Origin: Siderastrea radians
Lineage: Eukaryota > Cnidaria > Anthozoa > Scleractinia > Rhizangiidae
Direction: 5' to 3'
Assembly: GCA_964017195.1 (NCBI GenBank)
Contig: OZ024895.1
Coordinates: forward strand, 16,906,034 to 16,970,033
DNA length: 64,000 nucleotides
Both the position numbers and the translations under genes were made by a program. The notes under the pieces are model-generated. The model saw nothing but the letters and a program-made list of their open reading frames with translations, did not search any database and was not told the DNA's origin. Below are positions 55,701-64,000 of this stretch, in pieces. Every line of letters begins with the position of its first letter. The stretch's first letter is position 1.

Positions 55701-56186
55701 TGATGTGTCGCTGCTTCTTTTCTCTATAATTATGCTTTTTTGTTATTTGGATTAAAAGGGTAACATCCGGTTGTTACGGTCAAGGAAAACAAGATTTGAT
55801 CGAGGTTAATCAACACATGACACGTGAAGAGATCTCTGTGGGGAATATAACAAATAAAACCGATCGAATCGCCTTAGCTGCTCACCTATCTTCAGCCTTA
55901 GGATATCTATTCTAGAATGTTTCGCAAAACTGTTAAGTCCTTATTTTACTGTCTGAAATGATAAATCACAGGTAAGCGAAAGAAAATTGTTCATCCCTCC
56001 GTTTCACAGGTTGTTTTGCCAGGTTCACGCCTAGCTGATCAGACTTTTCTGGTCTCTGGTTTCCGTTTTCTGTGACAAATTAAATTAACCCTCACCTGTT
56101 GGTTTAACATAATAAGTTCCCTTTACGGGCCAAAGGACAGACTGAAGAACACAAAGCAGACAGATGAACTGGCAAATGTTTTCCAT
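44585..56186 (-). CDS. Secreted Pro/Ser/Thr/Ala-rich protein with duplicated exons, 10-exon gene
   Basis: Gene-level entry. Exons 56186-56096, 55126-55033, 54452-54382, 53818-53663, 52214-51792, 48677-48618, 48172-48089, 45992-45909, 45317-45234 and 44670-44585 total 1233 nt (410 aa plus stop), all phases matched. Residues 1-30 hold a signal peptide; 31-137 look like an ordinary folded or extended segment; 138-278 begin with a Cys-Pro-rich stretch and continue Pro/Ser/Thr-rich; 279-410 are five related exons. No known domain or transmembrane segment was recognised. Low-complexity secreted proteins of this style occur in coral skeletal matrix and mucus, and it neighbours a coadhesin-like gene, but function is unproven. 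An extra exon at 49420-49344 with its own stop gives a 303 aa alternative. A Crypton element lies between exons 7 and 8. Confidence 0.75.
45234..45317 (-). CDS. Repeat-exon gene exon 9 (array unit 4)
   Basis: 84 nt, phase 1-1, acceptor CATTATATTTAG, donor CTCA|GTAAGT. TGSVSAASSAAKQSSSVAVI then PPLIPAL. ORFs on the plus strand here are shadows. Confidence 0.78.
45909..45992 (-). CDS. Repeat-exon gene exon 8 (array unit 3)
   Basis: 84 nt, phase 1-1, acceptor TGTGTTCCAG, donor ATAG|GTGAGT. PGAVTAAILSTKQASSSTAI then PPNIPAI, aligned without gaps to unit 2. Confidence 0.8.
   Translation of the reverse strand, partial: SPVLLLQQFYQQSRRHLLPQYPPIYQL
46091..46187. repeat. Hairpin next to the Crypton element
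   Basis: ATGGAAAATGC..GTACGATTTTTATTCAC and its reverse complement are separated by about 30 bases. GTACGAATTTTATTCAC recurs at the other side of the recombinase gene (47897), so the motif belongs to the element's ends. Confidence 0.7.
46445..47724 (-). pseudogene. Crypton-type tyrosine recombinase, one frameshift
   Basis: An N-terminal ORF (47724-47476, 82 codons, true ATG at 47724) and a C-terminal ORF (47476-46445, 343 codons) are one gene split by a single-base loss near 47485; the second has no ATG at its start. The C-terminal part has the tyrosine recombinase set, numbered in that ORF: Arg89 in FGLRG, His221 and Arg224 in HSGRKT, His247 in LSGHK and Tyr256 in ENYS. It resembles the DUF3504 proteins (KIAA1958, QRICH1, ZMYM families) that derive from Crypton transposons. 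Intact apart from the frameshift, which could also be an assembly error. The tail after Tyr256 is Ser/Thr-rich. It lies inside an intron of the repeat-exon gene, same strand. TTTCATARGTACTGAGATTT-like inverted repeats at 46198 and 47950 probably mark its ends. Confidence 0.85.
47785..47885 (-). promoter_or_regulatory. Probable recombinase promoter with duplicated CCAAT segment
   Basis: Two ~55 bp tandem copies (CAGTGAAATTTCGTCGTTCG / CAGTGAAATTTTGTCGTTCG), each ending in CTGATTGG, i.e. CCAAT on the minus strand, 60-150 bases upstream of the recombinase ATG. Confidence 0.5.
48089..48172 (-). CDS. Repeat-exon gene exon 7 (array unit 2)
   Basis: 84 nt, phase 1-1, acceptor TCATTTTTCAG, donor CTCT|GTAAGA. 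PGAVSAASASTKQPSSSAAI then PPMIPAL. Confidence 0.8.
48618..48677 (-). CDS. Repeat-exon gene exon 6 (array unit 1, short)
   Basis: 60 nt, phase 1-1, acceptor TTTTTTGTAG, donor TTAG|GTAAAC. ETPSAIPGPTLIPPMIPAL; shares the IPPMIPAL end of the array units but lacks the Ser/Lys/Gln core. Confidence 0.7.
48945..49155. mobile_element. ~210 bp hairpin MITE rich in GTACGAGTACGA
   Basis: GAGTACGAGTACGA at 48952 faces TCGTACTCGTAG at 49140; the outer and inner arms (AAAAGTACGAGTTTTC / CAAAAGTCGTACTCG) also pair. Confidence 0.55.
49344..49420 (-). CDS. Alternative terminal exon or decayed repeat exon
   Basis: Acceptor TTTCTTAATTTCAG, phase 1; CVSSGKPVISVAKTSNVPAL then NKLL and TAA at 49344. Where the sister exons have a donor after PAL, this one reads on to a stop. 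An internal A|GTAATG could serve as a weak phase-1 donor. It may end a short 303 aa isoform or be skipped. Confidence 0.5.
49683..49817. repeat. (GTT)n microsatellite and C run
   Basis: A GTT-rich tract at 49684-49724 and a run of C at 49801-49814, intronic. Confidence 0.8.
50643..50930. mobile_element. ~288 bp MITE
   Basis: Ends TAGAGCGGTTTTCAATTGAG and its complement at 50911-50930 with a small change (CTCATTTGAAAACCGCTCTA). Inside, TTTGGTTTTG and CTGATTGGT recur in both orientations. Confidence 0.7.
51792..52214 (-). CDS. Repeat-exon gene exon 5: Cys-Pro-rich then Pro/Ser/Thr-rich
   Basis: 141 codons, phase 1-1, acceptor GTTCTTCTTCAG, donor ACAG|GTATAT. Starts APCPPPSPCPCPCPQPSSGG, with a second cysteine cluster CPSLCLCLC, then a Pro/Ser/Thr-rich tail. 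The cysteine clusters could cross-link the protein or bind metal; this is inference only. Confidence 0.8.
52333..53118. mobile_element. ~785 bp palindromic element
   Basis: GTGCCTATGAAGTAAAA.CTAA at the left (52333) and its complement at the right (53100-53118). TTGAAAGGCCTTTCAAAGTGAA, the TTGTGATGTTTCCATGGCAG block and flanking sequences also pair, so most of the element is an imperfect hairpin. Intronic between exons 4 and 5 of the repeat-exon gene. Confidence 0.75.
53663..53818 (-). CDS. Repeat-exon gene exon 4
   Basis: 52 codons, phase 1-1, acceptor CTCTTTTTAG, donor CCAG|GTAAGA. RYEISEIPLPSSVIEQINKN, then TPIQGPVTPTGVL and ISLPPKP. Confidence 0.8.
54382..54452 (-). CDS. Repeat-exon gene exon 3
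   Basis: 71 nt, phase 2 to phase 1; acceptor CTAGCTTGACAG, donor TTAG|GTAAGA. TSSTLTHVFPNKITEKTHFV then KCL. It is the only exon found that restores the frame between exons 2 and 4. Confidence 0.6.
55033..55126 (-). CDS. Repeat-exon gene exon 2
   Basis: Acceptor GGGTTTTCTCAG; phase 1 to phase 2 at AGAAG|GTGAAG. Encodes PQVSNLATNIPEPNLIRNLA and SGVSVV. If the donor is skipped a TGA follows at once. Its odd phase is exactly complemented by the next exon. Confidence 0.65.
56096..56186 (-). CDS. Repeat-exon gene exon 1: signal peptide
   Basis: ATG at 56186; MENICQFICLLCVLQSVLWP then VKG, a signal peptide. Donor ACAG|GTGAGG, phase 1. Confidence 0.75.
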
Positions 56187-56957
56187 ACGTTTAAAGAATC
56201 ACCAGGGAAAATTCCGTACGGGTTAAGAGAAACTAAACAACGTATTGCAGGTTACACGACGTGTTGAGTCACTAGATACCCCGGCCACTTTAAGACTTTT
56301 TACGCTAATTGCATTAAGTTATTACGTCAGGCGATGTTCATCCCGAAACCTTTTCGCTCTATGATTCACTCAGTTACTCTCAACTCACAAAAAAAAAATC
56401 AAAGTCGTCTAAATGAGTGAAATGTCTCGATTAGTTTATTTTGTATACCAAATTCTTTTGCCAAAAACATGTGTTTACCAATGGAAGCTGTTTTGTTTAC
56501 GTTTATTTTTAGCAGGTGTTTGGGTACGCAAGTGAAGCAGCCAAGCGTAGACCCCAGGCCACAACAAACTCCACCCCAACCGACTGTGTAATTGCTAAAC
56601 ATTGAACCACAAGCTTCGCTCCTCCTACTTGCGATGCGGTCTGGTTACGCCATAGTACTTAGGTAACTAGAACCAATCATTATGTTTCAAAACAGCAAAC
56701 GAAAATTCTGTCTTGCTTTAGGTAATCTACCATTGCACTCCCAAGAGAAAAAAAAAACAAATATCCAAACCAGAAGAAAATACTAGTAAAAACATTTGAA
56801 TGTTCATGCCCTTAAATTCCAGTATGATTTAAAACGCAAGAAACTGGAACATGAAGGAAATAAAAAAGGTGTTGGAACATTCATGAAGACCGACCATACC
56901 CACGTCTGATCCCCGTGAGATGCTTCAGTCCCTTCGTTTCAATATGGTTTCTAAAAC

Positions 56958-57131
56958 AATAAATAGGCCATTTCCGAGTGCCTCTTTTTCAAACGAGGCC
57001 TGGTGCACAATTTTGATATGAAAATGAGTTTTCTTTGCACGTGAATGAAAACACATTTTCATATGAAAGGCTGTGCACCAAGATTCGCTTTGATAATGGG
57101 GAACAAGAAGACAACTCGGAAATGGTCTATT
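56958..57131. mobile_element. ~174 bp hairpin MITE
   Basis: AATAGGCCATTTCCGAGT and ACTCGGAAATGGTCTATT at the ends; inner arms TGGTGCACA / TGTGCACCA and ATATGAAAATG / CATTTTCATAT. Confidence 0.7.
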
Positions 57132-57892
57132 TAAGAGCAAAGTTAAGAGCAAATGGAGACCGATTAACAGATTAACCCACTCTTCAACCTCTCCGATGAT
57201 CTTTAATATGATTCATGAAAGCAACAAAATCGGATTGGGATAACAACGAAAGCAATGAAAAGCAAAGAAATCGGATTATGATGAGACGCAGACAACGCAA
57301 AACTAATCGCATCGAAAGAAGATAAATTTCATTGGAGCCATTATGCAGGGGAACATCTCAAATTCTTGCTGTTTTCATTCAAGGGCTTGTCTTTGCAGAT
57401 TAGGATTTTATGTTGTAGCCTTACATTGCCGCTTATTTTCAGCCACCAAAAACTAGGAACAATAAAACTTTTTCCCGCAGTTTTATTTTTTTTTTTACTA
57501 AACCACAATAAGAGTAACAGTTCTTTGTAGGTTTTTGACAGAAGTTCTGTGCACGTTTTACATCTCCCGGAGAATTTCACCTTCCTGTCGGTTGATTACT
57601 TACAGTTTCAGCTAGATAGGTATCTATCAAAGATACTGTAAGCACGGAAGTGTAAAGACAGCCCCTGGGTGCATTTGATCAAGTACGTAATATGATTGGC
57701 TTAGTACCTAATTGGCTTTCATTTTAATAGATCTTTCGAAGTTCTTTTCGTTTTAGCAGCCGTATTCGGGATTAGATATAATTGTCGGGCAGAAACTATT
57801 AAAATTGCCAGAAATAACCTCATGCCTTCGTTCATTTGGATTAATTGTGTTGTAAAGTTTTCAACCAAAACTGCTCAGTTAAAAATCCGTTA

Positions 57893-57990
57893 CATGGTCG
57901 CCAGATGACTAACCAGACTAGGATACATAAACTAGTATAATTCAACAGACCGGGTCTGTTTTTTTCTAAATCTACTCATCTGGCGACCAT
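57893..57990. repeat. ~98 bp hairpin
   Basis: CATGGTCGCCAGATGA at 57893 and its exact complement TCATCTGGCGACCATG at 57975, with an ACTAGTATA..loop between. Confidence 0.7.
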
Positions 57991-58267
57991 GCAAAGGTTT
58001 ATAACTTTGAAAAGCAATACGTCTCAAGCGCTGTTAAAATATCTGCCACAATTATTTGACATCGGCAGGAACGTAACGTTCGGTAATGTTTTCAGGATTG
58101 GAGTGAACGTTGCTGGGTGGTACGATCCCGTAATACTGCCGATTATACTTTACAAAGTGGTTGTTACTTTCGAGGCTGTACAGCATATTGAATCGGCATA
58201 ATTGTGGTTATCGAGAAAAGACTATTGCACATTTCATTTCTTTCTGGTGGTGTACACACAGTAATTT

Positions 58268-60213
58268 TCAAAGAGTTATTTTAACTCCTTTAGTGGGGTT
58301 AAACTAACTCCTTAAGGTGGAGTTATAAGTTATTTTAACCCCAAGGGGAGTTATTTTAAGGTAAACAATCTTAAATGACCTCCATGATTTAAGCCTTTTT
58401 TACTCGATGCTCTGTTGTCTATCAAAACTAATTTACATTGCAAGAAAACATGTGAATGATATCATTGTGTTTTTGAAACAATGTTTTATAGGCTGTTGGA
58501 AACCATGTTGTTGTTGACTATATTTAAAGGCCTACTTCTCTGCAGATGTCAAGCATTTGAGAAAATGGATGATATCATGTTGGACTAAAATTCATTAATT
58601 TTATTTATTATTTGTTATGGTGGTCATTTAAGAATTGTGTTCATACATGTAGGTGCAAGTTCAAGAAGCCAACTTCGAGTTTTGGTGGATGTCACTTCAC
58701 GAAAGCTGTGTTGGTATTGTAATATAATGAACAATTTTACCAGTGCATAAAAGATAATACTTAATGAGAATTAAAAATTAAAATTTAAGCCAGTTTAATT
58801 TTGTAAAATGGCTTGCACCCAGTAGTCATATCATAAGTTGGTGAAGTAGGATCATCCAGGTAAGTGTAGTCCTGAGAAGGACTGTTTGTGATGACATGGA
58901 CTGACATTTTGACAACCTTCAGGCGAATTCGTCATCAGAGTCAGGCCAGCTGACTCTGATGGTGTCAATGTCAGTCAGTGTCACCGCAAACAGTCCTTCT
59001 CAGGAGTACACTCACCCAGACGATCATACTTCACGGACTTATGGTTATAATTTTAAAGAAAAGATAGAGTTGTGTATAAACGAACGTACACTGAATTTTG
59101 CTATATTCCCATTTCAATTCCAACTTTCTTCAAATTTGAATTCATAAACTTTTGATTCTCTTACCTGGGAAGATTGTTCATCATTTGGCTCCTGACCAGT
59201 GTTCTTCAAGTCAAAATTTGATACTATTAATTTTTTATTTTAACTGGATTTTTTAAAATTAACATGGGTGATCATGTGATTAGTAACCACTGTAGCTGAT
59301 ATTTTTTTATATTATAAGGGGCAAAAATGAAATTTCTAGCCATGCATTTCTGCAGATTAATAATTGGAGGTGATATAGCACATTGGTGTTTCTGACGGCA
59401 CATTTCATAGAATTATTGTATCCTGTTTGCTGCAGCCTGCATACTTGCAACTAATTTTTGAGGTTTTTTCAAAACATTAAATTCAGAAAGACTTTAAGGG
59501 AAATGTTAATATGTATTTTAAAATCGTGTTTTAAATGTAAATCATTTGTACTTTGTTTATTTTCATTTTAGCTACATAATCTAATTGCAATACCCTTGTC
59601 TTATCAACTCAATTGATACATATCTGACCATGTAATTTCCATGGCTAGTTAATTCATATTTGGCTTCGTTCTGTTCTCTTTTTTCATTGATGCATGACAA
59701 CATTGTTGCAATATTAGGTGTATATATATTTACAGTACTAGTCTTAGAAATTTGTACCTTTTTCTAAGTTAATTTGTGTGATGTTGCTTTTCATCTTAAA
59801 AACTAAATAGAGTGAATGTACCAGAGTTAATTTTACTCTAGTATCAGAGTAACTACAACTCTGATTAGCTAGGGAGCAAAAATAACTCTAGTCTTGGATG
59901 GAGCAGAGTTAAAGTGACTCCCACGTTGGAGCTATTACAACTCCAAAACTGGAGTTAAATTTGGGAGTTAAAATGACCCCCAAAAAGGAGTTATTTTTAA
60001 ACTAAAATTTTTACTCCACTTTTAGAGTTATAGTAACTCCTATGTGGAGTTAAAATAACTCCTTTTGTGGAGTTAAAGTGACTCCCCCACTGGAGTTATT
60101 ATAACCCCAAAATTGGAGTTAAATTAAGGAGTTAAAATAACCCCAAAAAGGGTTATTTTTAACCTAAAGTTTTAACTCCACTTTTGGAGTTAAAATAACT
60201 CTTTGAAACTTGC
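58268..60213. mobile_element. ~1.95 kb element with GAGTTATTTTAACTCC-type terminal and subterminal repeats
   Basis: TTTCAAAGAGTTATTTTAAC at the left (58269) and its complement at the right (60192-60211). Next to both ends are many copies of GGAGTTAAAATAACTCC-like words (58275-58365; 59810-60205), themselves palindromic. The interior has no transposase and carries another MITE at 58864. Confidence 0.7.
58864..59010. mobile_element. ~147 bp palindromic MITE nested in the 1.95 kb element
   Basis: TCCTGAGAAGGACTGTTTG at 58870 pairs with CAAACAGTCCTTCTCAGGA at 58988; the central arms (TGACATGGACTGACA / TGTCAATGTCAGTCA, GACTCTGATG/CATCAGAGTC) also pair. Related to 30630-30720. Confidence 0.75.
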
Positions 60214-60654
60214 TGTGCAAGTGCTCTACATCTACATCACATTAGTAAACGTACTTTTTTGGAATACTTTTTCGGCAAAGGTTACGTCCTTCTACCACAC
60301 TGCCCCAACCGATCGTCGCCAACATTCATGACAGAAAGGATTGTGGACAATGAAACACGTTATAGGTATAGTCTGATGCTTTTTTTAAAGAAAGACAACA
60401 TGAGACAGTGTCAATTAAAAACGTTCAGAACGGGGCTACACTACGCTGGCAAAACTTGAAGCGAAATTGCGTTTTCTTGGGGGGGGGAGGGGCTTGGGTA
60501 GCTGCATATGCAGCCAAAGAGTTTCAAACATTGATAGTCCACAATACATTTCAGTGGAACATTCATCTTCTCATTATTTAAATCCCGCCAGTTCCAAGCT
60601 TGTGTTCAAAGGTTCCATTTATTAAATAATTCCCCATCTTTTCAGAAGATTTAT

Positions 60655-61686
60655 TTATCTTTGCCTGCTTGTCACTTTGACTTCTCCTTGTGTTTTATTC
60701 CAACGGAAAAGTTCCATCAATCCACGACGATAGCTTTGAACAAACACCATGCAAATAACAGGGTTAACTGATGAGGAAAGGAAAAGCAGGACATTGGAAA
60801 GAAAATAAAGCAGTATGTAAACCGAGCAAGGCAGTGCAATGTCATGTTCCCATAGAATAAGAGCGAACGGCATTGGAAGAAAACAAATGTAAAAAACAGC
60901 CATGATGGTAAAGGCCATTTTAATAGCCCGTTGCTTTGCTTGATCTTTCCGATGATGCCCTGCTGAAGAGCGGAGGGTTTTGTCCGTTCGACGTAAAGTT
61001 AATGCGATGACACTATATAAAGCCGTCATCAAAATCAATGGTGCGGCGATGACAATTGCGACGCGTGCTGTGTTGTAAATTTTAGTTGGAATAGCAGTTT
61101 TGGATACGTATGCGCAGATTGTTTCTCCATGAACGCGGACCAATTCATTCGCGACCAAGTCTGGAGAATTTAATACTGCTGCCAGTATCCAAGTGGATGC
61201 AATTGCAAATGCGCGAACATTTGACGAAACAAGTTGTGCCTTCATAGGCACGACAACCGCTATGAATCGATCCAAGGCGATTAAAACAAGGCTTTCTACC
61301 GAAACAGAAACCGAAACATCCTCAATATACCATTCAAGCTTGCAGGTGATTAATCCTAAAGTATCACTGATAGGCCACTGACGAGTACCTGAAACTGTCT
61401 CTACCAGCTTTGGTGGGATACCTGTTAAAAGAAAGGCGAAGTCGGAAATCGCCATGTTGACAATAAAGAAATTTACCGTCTTCCTAAGTTCCTTTCTGTT
61501 GTAAACGATAGTTGCTATAAGAGCATTCCCAGCCAATCCACATAGCAATATTATTGAAAAAACAACAATATTAGAAATTTGAACCGCAAAGGAGATGTCC
61601 AAAACGTCACATGTGGAATATGAGACGTTGCTAAAATTTCCAGATGAATTGGAAGATTCAAATTTAGTTCTCTTCATAAAATACAT
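60655..61686 (-). CDS. Class A G protein-coupled receptor, intronless
   Basis: 343 residues from the ATG at 61686 (a GTG six codons upstream is in frame but not a likely start). Seven hydrophobic segments. Landmarks by residue: Asn54 in LAGNALIA (TM1), Asp82 in NMAISDF (TM2), Cys115 (TM3) and Cys191 (second extracellular loop) for the usual disulfide, DRF 139-141 in place of DRY, CFLP near 269 in TM6 in place of CWxP, NPVIC 308-312 in place of NPxxY. Three N-glycosylation sequons (NSS, NFS, NVS) lie in the first 20 residues. The length is normal and the frame is unbroken. It looks like one of the many rhodopsin-type receptors of cnidarians; the ligand cannot be told. AATAAA overlaps the stop region and recurs at 60623-60618. 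Confidence 0.9.
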   Translation of the reverse strand: MYFMKRTKFESSNSSGNFSNVSYSTCDVLDISFAVQISNIVVFSIILLCGLAGNALIATIVYNRKELRKTVNFFIVNMAISDFAFLLTGIPPKLVETVSGTRQWPISDTLGLITCKLEWYIEDVSVSVSVESLVLIALDRFIAVVVPMKAQLVSSNVRAFAIASTWILAAVLNSPDLVANELVRVHGETICAYVSKTAIPTKIYNTARVAIVIAAPLILMTALYSVIALTLRRTDKTLRSSAGHHRKDQAKQRAIKMAFTIMAVFYICFLPMPFALILWEHDIALPCSVYILLYFLSNVLLFLSSSVNPVICMVFVQSYRRGLMELFRWNKTQGEVKVTSRQR

Positions 61687-61869
61687 TTCAGCTACACTGT
61701 ACACTCAGTGTAAATGAGTGAGAAAACTTGGAATGGAATATATTTGGGAGCTGCAAAACAGAACGTCGTTTTGTCAACCTTCATCACCTGTTTGCCAAGA
61801 GCTCTCAAGATGTCTCCACAAACCATCAAGGTCTCAAGGAAACCCTTCAAGTAATTTTGTATTTTCTGC

Positions 61870-62195
61870 GTGAAATTGCCTCACATCTACGTTCTACTAC
61901 ATTATAATGCAAATGAGAACACTTATTTGTCGAAAAGGCAATTGGTGATATAAGAAAGAAAGTTTCTTCATAAGACCCAATCTTGACTGTTAGAAATTAA
62001 AACGCAATCTATTTTACTGACACTGATGATGAAATAGCCTCACATCTACGTTCTACTACATTCTAATGTAAATGAGAACAGTTATTTGTCGAAAAGGCAA
62101 TTGGTGATACAAAACAAATTGCAAAGGTCTTCAAGACAACGTTTACATAATCTAATTGTTAAAAATTTAAAAAGCAATCTATTTTACTGACAACT
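61870..62195. repeat. 159 bp tandem duplication upstream of the GPCR
   Basis: GCCTCACATCTACGTTCTAC at 61878 recurs at 62037, and the following GAAAAGGCAATTGGTGATA and GCAATCTATTTTACTGACA blocks recur in order. It begins about 190 bases upstream of the receptor start, so it is in the likely promoter region. Confidence 0.8.
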
Positions 62196-62199
62196 CATG

Positions 62200-64000
62200 T
62201 TCTGTAAAATAGATTCTTCGTTGAAACGCGTTTATCTCGTCTTATAAGGAAATGTGTCTTTCCATTAAGAACTGGTAACTGTTCTAGGAGTTACAGACCG
62301 TTCTCGAAATGGGTTTGAATGTTAAAATGGAACCAAAAAGGGTAACAATTCTCCAGAAAGTCCCTAAAAAAAGCGCATATTGTTTACCTCCTGAAGAATG
62401 TCTATTTTCTATCAATAATTGCAGTCGGCTTAAGATGGATCTTAACTGTTCAGTGACACGCCCAAGGAGGTTGTTTAAAATAAACCATTTTCGACTCGCG
62501 AAGCTTTTTTTAACGATCTATCCAAGCACACCACCTGAATATACAATAGTAAACATCAAAGCACATTGATGAATATTTTTTGAGCGCAATACCCCCCAAG
62601 CTACTTCGAAACAACCCTTAATTTGCTTTGTGCTTGCAAATTGATTCTGTAATTATTTGACCATATGTCTCAGTCACAGCTGACAAGAAATTAATTTTTT
62701 TCTACCAAGTCATTTCACATTTACCTTTTGAGGCCTCTAGTGAGAACTGAGTTTAAGAAAAAAGTAATTAAAAAGTTTCTTTTTTTATTAATAGGAAGGG
62801 CGTCTTTGTAGCAAGCAATAAAGACGACTGCTGCAGTAAAGAAAATAAGCCACCCTTTTATGTCCAAGAAAAAAATACTACACAAAAGGAGTCCCTCTAG
62901 AGTTTGTAGATTTTTTTTTGTATTCATTCTTTTATTGTTTTTTTCCTTGCACCCGCCACGACTAGCAATATCACCACCAGTTCTATTATTTTAATAAAGC
63001 TCTTGTTGTTGTTTTTTGTTGTTGTTATTGTTATTGTTGATGTTGTTGTTGTTGTAGCAAACTTAAGCATTTTATGTACTTTAATCAAGTGAAAATTTAT
63101 ATGCGGAGAGAAAACCGCCAATTTCCAACCAGCTAGACGTTGTATTTAAATTTGCAATGCAGGTCATGTAGGCTACACGAGGCGTCACCCTCACCAGGCA
63201 AAGTTTTTCTAAGCTCGAACGTTCCATTATTAATATTCACCTGAACACGTGATTGGTAGTCACCTGGAAGAGAGTCTAGGCACAATGTGGCAGCCATAAT
63301 CTGAAAACGACACAGTTTTCCATCCTAAATTAATGTCGAAGCAACTTCTGAAATTCTCTTCATCATCAGTTTTTGAATTACTCTTTATTTAAAAGGCTTA
63401 ACCTAACACACAATCAGACTCAATCCATGCAGAACGTTTTATTTAAAACAATTTTCATTGTTTGTCACAAATTTGCAACTTATTTGACACTATCAAGGAG
63501 ACAAGGGAAACAATTCAAACAATGTTTCTTGGGTACCTTTTTCATATCTGCGAACTACATAAGTAATTTCAGTATTAATCAAATCTGTCGGAAGTAATCT
63601 TTAAATCCTAATCTTTTTTTATGCATCCGGCGGTCATTTAATGTATTTTTAATTTCATCTTCCAATTTGCAGTTGAAAAGCTACCCTGTCTGGGTACCGT
63701 CTAATGAAAGTTGTTGGGCAGTTAACGTTTCTGTAGTTCTGTCTTACACTTTATACTTTAGAAAGTGGTTCTTACTTTCCAGTCTGTACATTAAATCCAT
63801 AAAAATGACTGTTGAAAAATGACAGTCTCACATTTCATTGCAGTGATGTACAACCGTAACTGACTTCTGCATTACCTTTTTAAACGTTCTTCCTTGAAAT
63901 AATTCGAAGACGTAGCGTCTCCTCGCTGTAATGTCGACAACATATAGGAATGAAAGGATGGTTGACAAGAAACACATCATAGGGTTGTTATTTTTTTCTG
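62200..64000. other. Intergenic, no gene seen
   Basis: AT-rich, with a (GTT)n/(ATT)n-type tract at 63003-63055. A 130 bp segment near 63720-63850 is a diverged match to 58103-58240. No supported gene. Confidence 0.45.

Larger units (their letters stand above)
56187..58260. other. Intergenic, upstream of the repeat-exon gene
   Basis: Contains the MITEs at 56958 and 57893. A 70-residue ORF at 57989-58201 overlaps a diverged repeat also found near 63720. No supported gene. Confidence 0.4.

Noticed and set aside
1..64000. CRISPR arrays, operons or bacterial contamination
   Set aside because: Spliced exons, animal domains and animal transposons throughout; the regular repeats found are tandem arrays or MITEs, not spaced CRISPR repeats.

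Overview
This window is animal nuclear DNA, almost certainly from a cnidarian and most likely a stony coral (Anthozoa). Genes are split into short exons that mostly start and end in phase 1 and encode extracellular modules. The DNA is AT-rich and full of short inverted-repeat transposons. No bacterial features (operons, ribosome binding sites, CRISPR) and no tRNA or rRNA gene are seen. All exon models were read by eye from splice sites and frame; no alignment was run.

Layout. (1) 2.1-13.7 kb, minus strand: a partial gene for a secreted or surface immunoglobulin-domain protein (signal peptide, Ig, two unusual V-set-like domains, Ig). Its 3' end was not found. Its 5.8 kb first intron holds a 1.7 kb foldback element and other repeats. 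(2) 15.9-25.1 kb: a 9.18 kb element with CACTAGG termini and a TTA target duplication, packed with tandem repeats and nested MITEs. (3) 27.8-42.0 kb, minus: a complete 13-exon gene (630 aa) for a secreted VWA-TSP1-discoidin (F5/8C) protein resembling coral coadhesin, a known skeletal organic matrix protein. (4) 44.6-56.2 kb, minus: a 10-exon gene (about 410 aa) for a secreted Pro/Ser/Thr/Ala-rich protein ending in an array of duplicated 28-residue exons. A Crypton-type tyrosine recombinase gene with one frameshift sits in one of its introns. (5) 60.7-61.7 kb, minus: an intronless class A GPCR. The rest is repeats and unassigned intergenic DNA.

How the parts fit. The coadhesin-like gene and the repeat-exon gene lie next to each other on the same strand. 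Both encode secreted proteins with low-complexity Pro-rich segments, and the first has adhesion domains. A role in extracellular matrix, mucus or skeleton is a reasonable inference for both, but only the first has recognisable domains. The frame closes exactly in both models (1893 and 1233 nt), which is the strongest internal evidence that they are right.
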